A DNA stretch of 64,000 bases from DATGEP01 sp035310125 (GCA_035310125.1 DATGEP010000096.1:9911-73910); one strand, 5' to 3'. Positions 33,706 to 42,664 are shown, counted from the first letter of the stretch. Notes: generated from the letters alone by a model not told the origin. Made by a program: numbers and translations.

Positions 33706-36068
33706 CACCATTTGGACGGGCCAGTCTGCGCAAGTCGTTGGCCGACGTAACACGCCGCAAGGGGCGGACGCTTCTGATGGTGCTTGGCATCTTCATCGGC
33801 GTCTTCGGCCTCACTGGCATCAATGTCACCCAGGACACGATACTCGATGCCTATGCCTACACCCTGGGCCTCCATACGGTCCAACCGGACATCTTGCTGC
33901 GTGTAGACTCGTTTGACTCCGCTCTGCTTCCCGCGCTTCGTGCCGTGGCAAACGTCAAGACCTTGCGCTACCAGGAAAACTTTCTCACGCAGTGGCACAT
34001 CGCCGCCGCTCCCGGCCACGTTGCTATGGCGATTGACAGCTTCGACAATCTCCAGCAGGCGCCGTTTCAGTTGACGAGCGGCCGCTATCCCGGCGCGGGC
34101 GAGATCGTGCTCGAATATGGCGACACGGGTATCCAGCCGGCCGGCATCGGCGCTATCGTAACCGTGGATTCGCCGCATGGGCCGGTCAATCTGCGCGTGG
34201 TCGGACTCGCCCGCAGACCCGGCGAGAATCCAGCGTCCTCTGGACTGGCAATCGGTTTCATGAGCCAGGTCTCACTCGAACAGCTGGCCGGAGGCGCGGA
34301 CCCCCAAGCCCTTCAGCATGTCATTCAGGTCTACGTCACCAACGGTAGCCAGGTGCATACGACCGCCTCCGCTCTCCAGCATCTGCTGCAAGCTCAGCAT
34401 GTCTCAGTCCTGAGCGTGAATTACGCGCACTCGCCTGATCCCGCTGTTTTGGCTGCGATTGACGGTGCCTTCACAATGCTACGAATCCTCGCGATCCTGG
34501 CGCTGGTTCTGAGCGGCCTGCTCATCCTCAATATGGTGACGGCGCTTATCGCGGAGCAAACCGCCATCATTGGCACCATGAAAGCCCTCGGCGGCGGGCG
34601 CGGCACGATTCTGCGCGGCTACCTCGTCTCTGTCGGCATCTACGGTCTGTTGGGCACAGTATTTGCCGTGCCGTTGGGATGCGCCGCCGGTTACGCGCTC
34701 GCCACCGCGCTCGCCCCGCAGATACCGCTTGATGTTGGGCCGTTCGCTATCGCGCCGTGGATCGTGCCGCTCGGCTTGGCTGTTGGTTTGGGTGTGCCGA
34801 TCCTGGCCGCGCTCGTGCCCCTCTTGAATGGCACTCGCATTAGTATCCGTGATGCGCTGGCGGCCTACGGGGTCAGCGCGAGCAGCGCCGGCTGGACGGC
34901 TCACCTACCGGGCATGACGCGCGTGCCACAGACCGTATGGCTCGGGCTGCGCGGACTCTTTCGCAAGCGCTGGCGCGCCTCACTGACACTTGTCACGCTG
35001 ATTGTAGCTGGTGCCAGCTTTCTCGTCGTGCAGACCACTGCCAGCTCCATCAACAGCACCATTGCGGCGTCGCACAATCTGTTTGACTACGATGTCTCGC
35101 TCTTTCTCCGTTCACCACAAGCATACGATCAGGTGCTCACGACGCTGAGCGCAGTGCCCAACATTGGGCGCATCGAGCCCTACGCGAGTACGAATACCTC
35201 AACGCAGTGGGGAACAGTCGGCGTGGAGGGCTACGCGCCGGACACACAGATGTATCACTACCAGCTCACCGGCGGGCGCTGGCTCCGCTCAGGCGACACA
35301 AACGTTGTGCTACTCAGCGACGACGTGGCCGCGAAAACGGGACTCCATGTTGGCGACACATTGTTTGTCAACAACATGGCGCTCACAATCGTCGGCACCG
35401 TCCATCAGCACATTGATACGCTCGGCTGGATTGGCGCCGTTGTCACGACGGTAGACACGGCCAACCTGCTCGCCGGTCTCCCCGCATCTCTACGCCTCGC
35501 CGTCCAGGCGCGCGACCGCTCGCCCGCCGCCATAAACACGTTGACCGATGCGCTGGATACGCTGCTCAGCTCGTCTTCACCTGATCTGACAAAGAGCGGA
35601 CTGGATACCGGTGCGCAGGTCGAGACGCGCCAGTCCTACACCGCCCGGCGCCAGCAGAACTGGTACGTCCTCTACTACCTGCTCTACGGCGTGGCGATGG
35701 TCGTCGGCGTAGCGGGAGCGCTCGGCCTGGCGAATGCGCTGGCCGCCTCAGTGCTGGAGCGCCGCCGCGAGATTGGCATGCTGCGCGCGATGGGCGCGAG
35801 TGGCCGGCGAGTGGCACAGGTCTTCTGGGTTGAGGCACTGGCGCTGGGTGCCGTTTCATGGTGCTGCGGCGTTGCTCTCGGCCTGCCCCTGGCCTACGCC
35901 TTCCTGCGCGAGCTGAGCCGGCTGGTTCTGCCAATGGATTTCTACGTGGACCCGCTGGCGTTCGCCGTCATGCTGGCCGCTATCATCGCCATCGCGTCAC
36001 TGGCGAGCCTCGTCCCCGCCTGGCGGGCCTCGCATGTACGCATCGCGTCAATCCTGCGCTACGAGTAA
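33702..36068 (+). CDS. FtsX-like ABC permease (large, duplicated)
   Basis: 788 residues. N-terminal membrane segment (about 22-42), extracytoplasmic domain (about 50-255), a three-TM FtsX module (about 260-385), a second N-terminal-type segment (about 425-450, LTLVTLIVAGASFLVV), a second extracytoplasmic domain, and a final three-TM FtsX module (about 650-785) with ERRREIGMLRAMGASGRRV. This two-halved form is usual for monomer-fused FtsX permeases, so one chain can pair with an ATPase dimer. It is translationally coupled to the ATPase and is followed 57 bp later by a two-component pair. Confidence 0.92.
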   Translation: MTPFGRASLRKSLADVTRRKGRTLLMVLGIFIGVFGLTGINVTQDTILDAYAYTLGLHTVQPDILLRVDSFDSALLPALRAVANVKTLRYQENFLTQWHIAAAPGHVAMAIDSFDNLQQAPFQLTSGRYPGAGEIVLEYGDTGIQPAGIGAIVTVDSPHGPVNLRVVGLARRPGENPASSGLAIGFMSQVSLEQLAGGADPQALQHVIQVYVTNGSQVHTTASALQHLLQAQHVSVLSVNYAHSPDPAVLAAIDGAFTMLRILAILALVLSGLLILNMVTALIAEQTAIIGTMKALGGGRGTILRGYLVSVGIYGLLGTVFAVPLGCAAGYALATALAPQIPLDVGPFAIAPWIVPLGLAVGLGVPILAALVPLLNGTRISIRDALAAYGVSASSAGWTAHLPGMTRVPQTVWLGLRGLFRKRWRASLTLVTLIVAGASFLVVQTTASSINSTIAASHNLFDYDVSLFLRSPQAYDQVLTTLSAVPNIGRIEPYASTNTSTQWGTVGVEGYAPDTQMYHYQLTGGRWLRSGDTNVVLLSDDVAAKTGLHVGDTLFVNNMALTIVGTVHQHIDTLGWIGAVVTTVDTANLLAGLPASLRLAVQARDRSPAAINTLTDALDTLLSSSSPDLTKSGLDTGAQVETRQSYTARRQQNWYVLYYLLYGVAMVVGVAGALGLANALAASVLERRREIGMLRAMGASGRRVAQVFWVEALALGAVSWCCGVALGLPLAYAFLRELSRLVLPMDFYVDPLAFAVMLAAIIAIASLASLVPAWRASHVRIASILRYE

Positions 36069-36081
36069 ACCGCGTGCGACG

Positions 36082-36087
36082 TATACT
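36082..36087 (+). promoter_or_regulatory. -10 box TATACT before the NarL-type kinase gene
   Basis: TATACT at 36082-36087, 38 bp before ATG 36126. No good -35 was found, so it could be an activated promoter or read-through from the ABC genes could dominate. Confidence 0.35.
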
Positions 36088-36125
36088 GGATGCATCGCTC
36101 TTGCTGACAACCCCGGAGACGGCCC

Positions 36126-37670
36126 ATGACGAAGAAGAGTTTACGTGAGCGCTTCGGCGGCCTCTATGTGCGTCTCATCGCTTCCTACGTGCTGGTTACG
36201 CTGGTCACGATGAGCACGCTCATTCTCGTTGTGGGTGTCAGCCAGTATCTTCAAGGCAGGCGGTCGCCTTCCAACCAGAAGATGGTTGTTCAAGTGCTCA
36301 GGGAGCAGGCGCCGCAGCTTGTCGGCTATCTCGATGGTACGCCGCCTGACCAGCAAGACCTTCAGAGTCGCATCAGGCCACTACTCCTCGATCCGCTCCT
36401 GACCAACGCGAACAGAGTCATCCTCTTCGTCGCCGTCTGGGGGCAGAATGGCCAAATAGTGGCCTCTGCTGACTGCGGCCAGGTGCTGCGCATCACGAAA
36501 GAGTGTACGACGTCGGTTTCGGCGTCCACCCTCGATACACGTTCAGCTCCGGGGATGCAAACCGCTCTTCACAGTGTGCTGGCCGGGGATAGCGTAGAGG
36601 CGAATGTACCGGATGCTCTGCCAAACGGCGGCTCATTCCTCGCGCTTCCGGTTCGTGGCTCCTTCCAAACCATCGTCGGTGCGGTTGGTGTCGTCTACGG
36701 CGGGCGCGTGGACGATGATACGTCGTTTGGTGGTTTTCTCGCGGTATATCTGCACGGCCTGCAACAGAACAACTGGCAATACTTCTTGCTGCTCGCGACG
36801 ATCATCGGCACCCTCGCCGGTGTGCTCATCTCGCGTGGACTCCGCAGCCGCCTGCGGCGTATCACCCGCGCGGCGGAGGCCTGGAGCCAGGGAGAGCTGG
36901 CAGTTGCCGTCCACGATCCCACCTCCGATGAGCTTGGTCAGCTCGCCCGCGATCTTGACCGCATGGCTTCCCAGCTTCAGACGCTGCTGGCGTCGCGCCA
37001 GGAATTGGCGGTGGTGGAGGAGCGCAACCGGCTCGCCCGCGAGCTGCACGACACCGTGAAGCAGCATGTCTTCGCGGGCGCGCTGCTGGTACGCGCGGCG
37101 CGCAAGCTTGCAGCGAGTGAGCCGGAAAAGGCGCAATCCTACCTGGCGGATGCGGAGACACTGGCGGGCGAGACGCAGCAAGAGCTGATCGCGTTGATCG
37201 CGGCCCTCCGGCCCGCCGCCATCGCCGATAAGGGGCTGGTCGCCGTGTTGCGCGATGAAGTAGCCGATTGGTCGCGGCGCACGAGTATCCTGGTAGATCT
37301 GCGCATTCAGGGCGAGCGCACGACGCCGCTGGATACGGAGGAGGCGCTGTTGCGAGTCGCGCAAGAGGCGCTGGCCAACGTCGCCCGGCACAGCGCCGCG
37401 CGGAATGTGGATGTGCGGCTGTCGTGGGTGGACGAGCGCGTTCGCTTGCTGATTCAAGACGATGGTCACGGGTTCGACCCGGAGCAGGTAGCAGGCAAAG
37501 GTGTCGGGCTGGCAAGCATGCGCGAGCGCATGGATGCGCTGGACGGCGTGCTAACGATCGCCAGCGCCCCCGGCGGGACCATCATAGAGGCGTCGGCGCC
37601 CATGCCCGCTGTGCTACCTGCCGCACAGGTGGTCCCGAACACGAGTAATGTGCAGGAGGTGCGCAGATGA
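36126..37670 (+). CDS. NarL-type (HisKA_3) membrane sensor histidine kinase
   Basis: 514 residues. TM1 about 16-37, extracytoplasmic sensor about 40-215 with two Cys (ADCGQVLRITKECTT), TM2 about 220-242, HAMP about 243-295, HisKA_3 with VVEERNRLARELHDTVKQHV (phospho-His in ARELHDTVKQ, near 306), and HATPase_c with LLRVAQEALANVARHS, DDGHGFDP and GKGVGLASMRERM. It overlaps its response regulator by 4 bases. LiaS-like kinases of this class respond to envelope stress; location after an FtsX-type exporter fits this. Confidence 0.93.
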   Translation: MTKKSLRERFGGLYVRLIASYVLVTLVTMSTLILVVGVSQYLQGRRSPSNQKMVVQVLREQAPQLVGYLDGTPPDQQDLQSRIRPLLLDPLLTNANRVILFVAVWGQNGQIVASADCGQVLRITKECTTSVSASTLDTRSAPGMQTALHSVLAGDSVEANVPDALPNGGSFLALPVRGSFQTIVGAVGVVYGGRVDDDTSFGGFLAVYLHGLQQNNWQYFLLLATIIGTLAGVLISRGLRSRLRRITRAAEAWSQGELAVAVHDPTSDELGQLARDLDRMASQLQTLLASRQELAVVEERNRLARELHDTVKQHVFAGALLVRAARKLAASEPEKAQSYLADAETLAGETQQELIALIAALRPAAIADKGLVAVLRDEVADWSRRTSILVDLRIQGERTTPLDTEEALLRVAQEALANVARHSAARNVDVRLSWVDERVRLLIQDDGHGFDPEQVAGKGVGLASMRERMDALDGVLTIASAPGGTIIEASAPMPAVLPAAQVVPNTSNVQEVRR

Positions 37671-38317
37671 GCGAGTCCATCACAGTGCTCATCGTAGACG
37701 ACCACGCCGTCGTGCGGCACGGCATTCGCGCGCTGCTGGAGGCCGAGGGAGACTTCGCCGTCATCGGTGAAGTCGCATCCGGCGGCGAAGCCGTGTTGCT
37801 GGCGGCGGACCTGGCACCGGATGTCGTGCTGATGGACCTCGTCATGCCGGAGATGGATGGTGTGACGGCGACGCGGCTGCTCAAGCAGCAGAGTCCCCAC
37901 TCGCAGGTGCTTGTGCTGACCTCATATCACGATGATGAGCACATTTTCCCAGCGATCCGCGCCGGTGCGCTCTCCTATCTCCTCAAGAGTACGGGGCTGG
38001 ACGAGCTCACTGAAGCGGTGCGGCGGGCGGCGCGTGGCGAGGCGACACTGCATCCGCACGTCGCGGCGCGCATCGTGCGCGAGCTGAGCGGCGCGTCTGG
38101 CGAGACGGCGGCGCTCTATGCGGCCCTCACTGAGCGCGAGCGTGAAGTGCTGCGGCTGATCGCGGATGGCTTGCACAACGCGGAGATTGCTGAGCGGCTG
38201 GTCATCAGCGAGCGTACCGTCAAGAGCCATGTGAACAACATCCTGGCAAAGCTCCAGGTGGCCGATCGGACGCAGGCGGCCATCTTCGCCTGGCGCGAGG
38301 GCATCATGGGACGGTGA
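37667..38317 (+). CDS. NarL/LuxR-family response regulator
   Basis: 216 residues. Receiver domain with acidic pocket LIVDDHAVV, phospho-acceptor Asp in VVLMDLVMPEMDG, Thr/Lys switch residues (VLVLTSYHDD, YLLKSTG), and a C-terminal LuxR HTH (LTEREREVLRLIADGLHNAE, ISERTVKSHVNNILAKLQV). ATG overlaps the kinase stop (ATGA). It is the natural partner of the kinase at 36126 and a candidate regulator of the ABC exporter before it. Confidence 0.95.
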   Translation: MSESITVLIVDDHAVVRHGIRALLEAEGDFAVIGEVASGGEAVLLAADLAPDVVLMDLVMPEMDGVTATRLLKQQSPHSQVLVLTSYHDDEHIFPAIRAGALSYLLKSTGLDELTEAVRRAARGEATLHPHVAARIVRELSGASGETAALYAALTEREREVLRLIADGLHNAEIAERLVISERTVKSHVNNILAKLQVADRTQAAIFAWREGIMGR

Positions 38318-38328
38318 ATGCCCGATGC

Positions 38329-38958
38329 TCATCCCATTGTGCGCCGCCAGCCGCCGGGATAGTCCACGACGAGGCCATCGTTGTCTACGGTCAAGTCCGC
38401 CGTGAAGCTGCTCTCCAGGCTCTCATAGCGATAGCGATGAGGGGCGAGGCGCGTATACCGCTGGTGCAGTGGCTGCACGGAAAGATCGGGGAAGCGCACC
38501 CAGGCGGCGGTCACCTCCGCGCTCTCGCCCGCGCCGAGGTTGAGCCTGCGGATGGGTAGGGTGTTGGTGGATGGTGAGCAGCCCAGGTCCACATCGAGAC
38601 AGCCTTGCAGATCAGGCCGTTCCCGCTCGTTCATGCTCCAGTTACCCATACCGTCCGCGGTCAGCGTGATAAGGGGCTTCACGTCCGGGAAATCCACCAG
38701 CTTCAGAGGGTTCGTCGCCGTGGCCAGCAGAACTCGCCTCGTCTGCCAATTGGCGTCACATGCTACGAGGTAGCGCACCCACAGCGCCTTATCATCATCT
38801 ACTGGGAAATCCACGAGGCCCTGTAATATCCAATGCGGCGCGCTATCGGACTCAAGAAGACCAAACTCCTCTTCGCCTTCTTCATCCACTCGTCGCCACG
38901 TAATGCGCCTGGTGAATCGAGGAGCTTCCTCTGCTCTGGCCGCCTTTCCGTTGTTCAT
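38329..38958 (-). CDS. Putative glycolipid-binding family protein (PF06475-like)
   Basis: 209 residues, no signal peptide. It resembles the putative glycolipid-binding family (PA1994-like): RRITWRRVDEEGEEEFGLLE, WVRYLVACDANWQTRRVL, LTLTADGMGNWSMNE, DLQGCLDVDLGCSPSTNTLP and RRLNLGAGESAEVTAAWVRF. The biological ligand is not established. Its ATG overlaps the stop codon of the macro-domain gene by one base (TAATG), so the two are expressed together. It converges with the NarL regulator gene, leaving 11 bp. Confidence 0.8.
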   Translation of the reverse strand: MNNGKAARAEEAPRFTRRITWRRVDEEGEEEFGLLESDSAPHWILQGLVDFPVDDDKALWVRYLVACDANWQTRRVLLATATNPLKLVDFPDVKPLITLTADGMGNWSMNERERPDLQGCLDVDLGCSPSTNTLPIRRLNLGAGESAEVTAAWVRFPDLSVQPLHQRYTRLAPHRYRYESLESSFTADLTVDNDGLVVDYPGGWRRTMG

Positions 38959-39476
38959 TATGCCCTCGATTCGTTCATCACTCGCTGGTACATCGCAAAC
39001 GTCTCGTCGTTATAACACACGAAACGTGCAGTTTCGGGTGCCGCGTGCGACTCCAGAAACTGCCGTACCTCGCCGACGGCGATGCGTGTGGCCCGCTCCA
39101 GCGGGAAGCGGAAGATGCCGGTGCTGATGGCTGGGAAGGCGATGGATTGGCATTCATGCGAGGCAGCAAGCTCCAGGCTGGTACGGTAGGCGCTGGCCAG
39201 CAGCTCATCTTCGCCAAAATAGCCACCTGACCATCGCGGGCCAACGGCATGTATGACGTACTTCGCCGGTAGGTTGTAGCCACGAGTTATCTTCGCGTGC
39301 CCCGTCGGGCAGCCGCCGAGCATGCTACATTCCGCGAAGAGCTGCCGCCCCGCCGCGCGATGGATGGCGCCATCCACGCCGCCTCCACCCAGCAGAGACG
39401 AGTTCGCCGCGTTCACGATGGCATCCACCTGTTGCTGTGTGATGTCTCCCTGGACGACCTCAATACGCTCGCGCAT
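38958..39476 (-). CDS. Macro-domain protein (O-acetyl-ADP-ribose deacetylase type)
   Basis: 172 residues. The MacroD signature is complete: VQGDITQQQVDAIVNAANSS, LLGGGGVDGAIHRAAG, CPTGHAKITRGYNLPAKYVI, HAVGPRWSGG and FPAISTGIFRFP. Such enzymes hydrolyse O-acetyl-ADP-ribose or remove ADP-ribose from Asp/Glu side chains. It is coupled to the glycolipid-binding-like gene; no ADP-ribosyltransferase is adjacent. AGGAG is close to the start. Confidence 0.94.
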   Translation of the reverse strand: MRERIEVVQGDITQQQVDAIVNAANSSLLGGGGVDGAIHRAAGRQLFAECSMLGGCPTGHAKITRGYNLPAKYVIHAVGPRWSGGYFGEDELLASAYRTSLELAASHECQSIAFPAISTGIFRFPLERATRIAVGEVRQFLESHAAPETARFVCYNDETFAMYQRVMNESRA

Positions 39477-39519
39477 GGCTCCCGCTCCTTTGCATAGATG
39501 CCACTAACGTCTTGCGCGC

Positions 39520-39795
39520 TCAAGCTTCACAGTACAGAGTATGTACCAGCCGCCCCATCAAAACGACCACGATCACGAGTGAGATGACAGACTCGCTCAT
39601 TAGCAGCAGTTTCCTCAGTGCCGCGAGCGGCATCGTGCCGGTTCGACTGAACGCCGTAGCTGTATTAAACGCCAAATACAGGTAATCCACAAATCCCCGT
39701 CTCCAATGCGGCGGCTCGCTGTCATGCTCCTGTATAGGTCCGTCCCCGACCGCGCCTGAGCGTGCCTGTCTGTGGCGGCGCCAGCCTTCCTCCTG
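39520..39795 (-). pseudogene. C-terminal remnant of a DYLYLAF-type multi-TM membrane protein
   Basis: The minus-strand frame between TAG (39796-39798) and TGA (39520) is open for 91 codons but has no ATG; the only early start is GTG 39690. The translation contains WRRGFVDYLYLAFNTATAF, then SRTGTMPLAALRKLLLMSES and a hydrophobic VISLVIVVVLMGRLVHTL. This closely resembles the C-terminal third of a small bacterial membrane protein family (pattern FVDYLYLSFTNATAFSPTDT), whose N-terminal membrane segments are absent here. The region just upstream is the end of the pentapeptide gene. I read it as a 5'-truncated gene. Confidence 0.55.
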
Positions 39796-39810
39796 CTACA
39801 GCGTTTCGTC

Positions 39811-41394
39811 TCATCGCCCGAAGTAGCGTTGCGTGAAGGTTGCGATGAAGCTCAGCTCGATGATGAGGCCCACGATAGCTTCCACTGCCGCCGCGATGGT
39901 CACCGGATCACCCGGTGTGACGGTGCCGGGAAAGAAGCCGCGCCCATGAAAGCTATTGATGCTGAGCGCGGCGGCGCCGATCCACGAGAGCGGAGTTCCA
40001 GCGGCACGCCCCAGGACAAAGAACACGACGCAGAAGACCACGAGAGTCAGCACGTATGCGGCAAGGCTGCGCCCCGGCCGGTAGCCGTACCCGGAGAGGC
40101 CGTCGAGAAAATGGGAAAAGAGATAGGCGCCGAGCTTTTGTGCCCGCTGCCCGACACGGAGCCGCCGCCGCGCTCCCTGGCTCTCGGATATGCCCCAGAG
40201 CGCCTGGCGCCAGAGGACTTCGCGGTTGAGCTTCTGGGCGCGGTAGGAGTAGCGGTCCGCCTCTTCGCTGAGGCCCTGGTCGCGGAGCGCGACGGCGAGC
40301 TGGCGGTTGGCCCGCACGGCGATGCGGAAGGCTTCGAGGAGCTCGCGCCGTAGCTCCGGTAAACGCGAGGCATCAGCCTTTGCCTTCTCAAAGTGCTGTG
40401 CTTCCCGCCATGCCGCTGCTTCATCGCCGAGGATACGCACTGCCACCCAATCCACCACCGCGAGATTGACGCCGCCCCAGTGCAGATCTGCCAGCGAGAC
40501 GCTTTCGTTCTCATCGCCGCTTAGGATAGCTTCATCCAACGACGTGACGGGATCGAGAAAGGCGCCGCCGAGGAACGCGCCCGGCAGCGTGTCGGGGAAG
40601 TCAGGCCGCCAGCGGCGCAGCCGCGCGAGATCCGCCGCGGAGAGCCGCTGGCCGGCCAGCGTCGCATCCCGCAGCTTCGCCCCTTCCAGATGGGCCGCGA
40701 AAAGCTCGGCGCCCGAGAGGACGGTATGCCGCAGCGCAGCGCCTTCCAGATGCGCGTCATTGAGGTTGGCGCCAGCCAGCGACGCACCGACGAGAGATGC
40801 GGCTTCCAAGTGCGCTTCCGGCAAGTACGCTCCTTCGAGCATTCCGAAGCTGAGGTTCGCTTGTTCCAGGTGCGCACCTCCTAGTTTCGCTTCTTCCAGA
40901 TGCGCCCCTTCGAGGATCGCTCCTTCCAGGTGCGCGCCGGTCAGGAGCGCCCGCTCCAGGTGCGGACGCGCCGTGGCGAGCTGGTCCGCGGGAGCGTTAC
41001 GCCATGCTTCTTCTGAAAGGCCGCCACGCAGCCGGGCGAGGGGCAAGCCGGAGAGGTCCACATCATGCAGGTCCGCACCGCGCAGGTCGAGGCCGTCGCG
41101 TCCACGCTGCCTCGAATCGCTCCAATTTACTGGGCCGCGCCCACCATCGTGCGTGGCGAGCAGCCATTCCACGTCGGCGCGACTGAGGCGCATGGCGGCG
41201 AAAGGATAAATACCATGTGCGATGTCTGGATGGATGTCCCGCGCGCGGGCAAGCTCGCGGAGCCGGGCCTCGGATACTTCCGGCTCGCTGCGCCAGGATT
41301 GCCCCTGCGCTCGCCAGAACGCTCGCCACGTAGCAGGGTCATCTCCATCTGGCCGCGGAACATCCGCTTCCCAGCGCTCTGGCTCATCGCCCAT
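39811..41394 (-). CDS. Pentapeptide-repeat protein with C-terminal two-TM channel-like domain
   Basis: 527 residues from ATG 41394 (GGGAGA upstream; ATG 41499 possible). An N-terminal segment (1-110) has a motif YPFAAMRLSRADVEWLLATH. Then comes a pentapeptide array (about 135-290) of A(H/N)LEGA units such as AHLEGAILEGAHLEEAKLGG, forming a right-handed beta helix. After an amphipathic linker (about 290-420) the C-terminus has two membrane segments (RSLAAYVLTLVVFCVVFFVL and IAAAVEAIVGLIIELSFIAT) with a loop between (SINSFHGRGFF), as in two-TM ion-channel modules. A cytoplasmic beta-helix sensor on a pore is plausible, not shown. Confidence 0.8.
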   Translation of the reverse strand: MGDEPERWEADVPRPDGDDPATWRAFWRAQGQSWRSEPEVSEARLRELARARDIHPDIAHGIYPFAAMRLSRADVEWLLATHDGGRGPVNWSDSRQRGRDGLDLRGADLHDVDLSGLPLARLRGGLSEEAWRNAPADQLATARPHLERALLTGAHLEGAILEGAHLEEAKLGGAHLEQANLSFGMLEGAYLPEAHLEAASLVGASLAGANLNDAHLEGAALRHTVLSGAELFAAHLEGAKLRDATLAGQRLSAADLARLRRWRPDFPDTLPGAFLGGAFLDPVTSLDEAILSGDENESVSLADLHWGGVNLAVVDWVAVRILGDEAAAWREAQHFEKAKADASRLPELRRELLEAFRIAVRANRQLAVALRDQGLSEEADRYSYRAQKLNREVLWRQALWGISESQGARRRLRVGQRAQKLGAYLFSHFLDGLSGYGYRPGRSLAAYVLTLVVFCVVFFVLGRAAGTPLSWIGAAALSINSFHGRGFFPGTVTPGDPVTIAAAVEAIVGLIIELSFIATFTQRYFGR

Positions 41395-41565
41395 GTGTGT
41401 TTCTCCCGCAACTACCTGACGACATTGGATGCCAGCGCTCAGCTCCTGTGCCATTTCCGCTGTCCAGCCACCCGACACAGTATACCGGAAGCGGTCCACC
41501 GGAGTGGCGCCCGGCGATACAACGTGTGATTTCCCACACGAGCAGCCCCTGGCGAGGGCCTGCGC

Positions 41566-41594
41566 TTGAGAAGGCGCGGCGAGTAGGGTAGAAT
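41566..41594 (+). promoter_or_regulatory. Promoter TTGAGA-17-TAGAAT before the Rieske gene
   Basis: -35 TTGAGA (41566-41571), 17-bp spacer, -10 TAGAAT (41589-41594). The start of transcription would be near 41601 and GAGGAGG lies before ATG 41628. Confidence 0.55.
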
Positions 41595-41627
41595 GCGGCG
41601 GAAGCCTAACGAGGAGGACGCTGTTGT

Positions 41628-41948
41628 ATGGGAGGCTTCGTACACGTGGCGCGGCTGGACGACATCGCGCCAGGGGAGCTGTTGCGTGTGGAGATGGAAG
41701 GGCGGCTGATTTGTCTCGCCAATGTAGACGGGCGCATCTATGCCGTGGACGACGACTGCACGCACATCAGCGGTCCGCTTGATCAAGGCGAGCTGGAAGG
41801 TTGCGTACTCACCTGCCCGCTGCATTTCGCTCGCTTCGATGTCCGCACCGGCACAGTGCTGCGTGGCCCCGCCCGCGAGGACCTGCCGACGTATCGTGTC
41901 CGTGTCGAAGGGGAAGATATTCTCGTCGCCACACCAGAATGGCCGTAG
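41628..41948 (+). CDS. Rieske [2Fe-2S] ferredoxin-like protein
   Basis: 106 residues, soluble. The two cluster-binding motifs are CTHISG (Cys-x-His) and CPLHFARF (Cys-x2-His), separated by 17 residues, as in NirD/biphenyl-dioxygenase-type Rieske ferredoxins. The end (DLPTYRVRVEGEDILVATPE) is also typical. It would pass electrons to an oxygenase or reductase, none of which is adjacent. A degenerate stem-loop repeat starts at its stop codon. Confidence 0.93.
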   Translation: MGGFVHVARLDDIAPGELLRVEMEGRLICLANVDGRIYAVDDDCTHISGPLDQGELEGCVLTCPLHFARFDVRTGTVLRGPAREDLPTYRVRVEGEDILVATPEWP

Positions 41949-41968
41949 GGGTGTCCGGGTGGACGCGC
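41944..41968. repeat. Degenerate copy of the CGCCCCTACA stem-loop repeat
   Basis: Read on the minus strand this stretch gives GTCCACC-CGGAC followed by ACCCCTAC, resembling the copy at 48048-48071 (GCCCACCGGAC then GCCCCTACA). It overlaps the Rieske stop codon. The match is imperfect. Confidence 0.35.
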
Positions 41969-42019
41969 TCCGCCCGGCAACGATACAGTCTGCCGTACAC
42001 ACTATCGTAAGAAGAAGGG

Positions 42020-42664
42020 GTGGCTCGGGTGGAGGGACCGTCTCACGTCGTCTTCGGCTTGGCCGGCGCCGTAGTAGTGGACAGCGTGTTCCACGTCTCC
42101 GGTCCACCGCTCATCGGGTCGGGCCAGCCGTTGACCACGGATTTTCTGGCGTTGAAGGTCATCTTCTACGCCTTCGCGGCGCTGGGTGCGCTGGCGCCGG
42201 ATATAGACAACGCACGCAGCACGATCGGCAAGCGCGCCGGCTTCGTCAGCAAAGGCATTCAGCACCTGGCTGGGCACCGCACTCTGTTTCATAGTCTACT
42301 GGGCCTGGTGCTCGTCGGCATCGTCGTCTGGGGCCTACAGTACGCGCTTGGCCTGGGATTATACCAGTTGGGGCTGCACACCACCGGCGAGTATCTGGCG
42401 CATGGTGTGCAGCCGGGGGGGAATCTACAAACAGGGCCGGGCGTCGCGCTGATCGCGCTGCTGGTCGGCTACTTTCTGCATCTCGTTGCCGATAGCCTGA
42501 CGGTTGGCGGCGTGCCGTGGCTGTATCCCAACCCCGCGCGCTTCGGCTTCCCGCCAGGTCGTAGTTGGCGTTTCAAGTCCGGCAGCGCGGCGGAACCGGT
42601 GGTCGTGGTCGCCGTAGCGGTCCTGGTGATCGTCGGAGTGGTGTTTCGCTACCTCACTATTTGA
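42020..42664 (+). CDS. YdjM-like membrane-bound metal-dependent hydrolase (PF04307)
   Basis: 214 residues from GTG 42020; GTG 42029 has the better spaced AAGAAGGGG. Features of the YdjM/DUF457 family are present: early PSHVVFGLAGAV, LGALAPDIDNARSTIG, the His-rich GHRTLFHSLLGLVLVG and a late YFLHLVADSLTVGGVPWLYP. About four to five membrane segments carry these Asp/His residues at one face, probably binding a metal. Family members have been linked to membrane lipid or LexA-regulated roles, but activity is unproven. Confidence 0.87.
   Translation: MARVEGPSHVVFGLAGAVVVDSVFHVSGPPLIGSGQPLTTDFLALKVIFYAFAALGALAPDIDNARSTIGKRAGFVSKGIQHLAGHRTLFHSLLGLVLVGIVVWGLQYALGLGLYQLGLHTTGEYLAHGVQPGGNLQTGPGVALIALLVGYFLHLVADSLTVGGVPWLYPNPARFGFPPGRSWRFKSGSAAEPVVVVAVAVLVIVGVVFRYLTI

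Noticed and set aside
40307..41209. 300-codon + frame antisense to the pentapeptide gene
   Set aside because: Its Ser/Arg/Cys repeats are the mirror of the pentapeptide array; not a gene.
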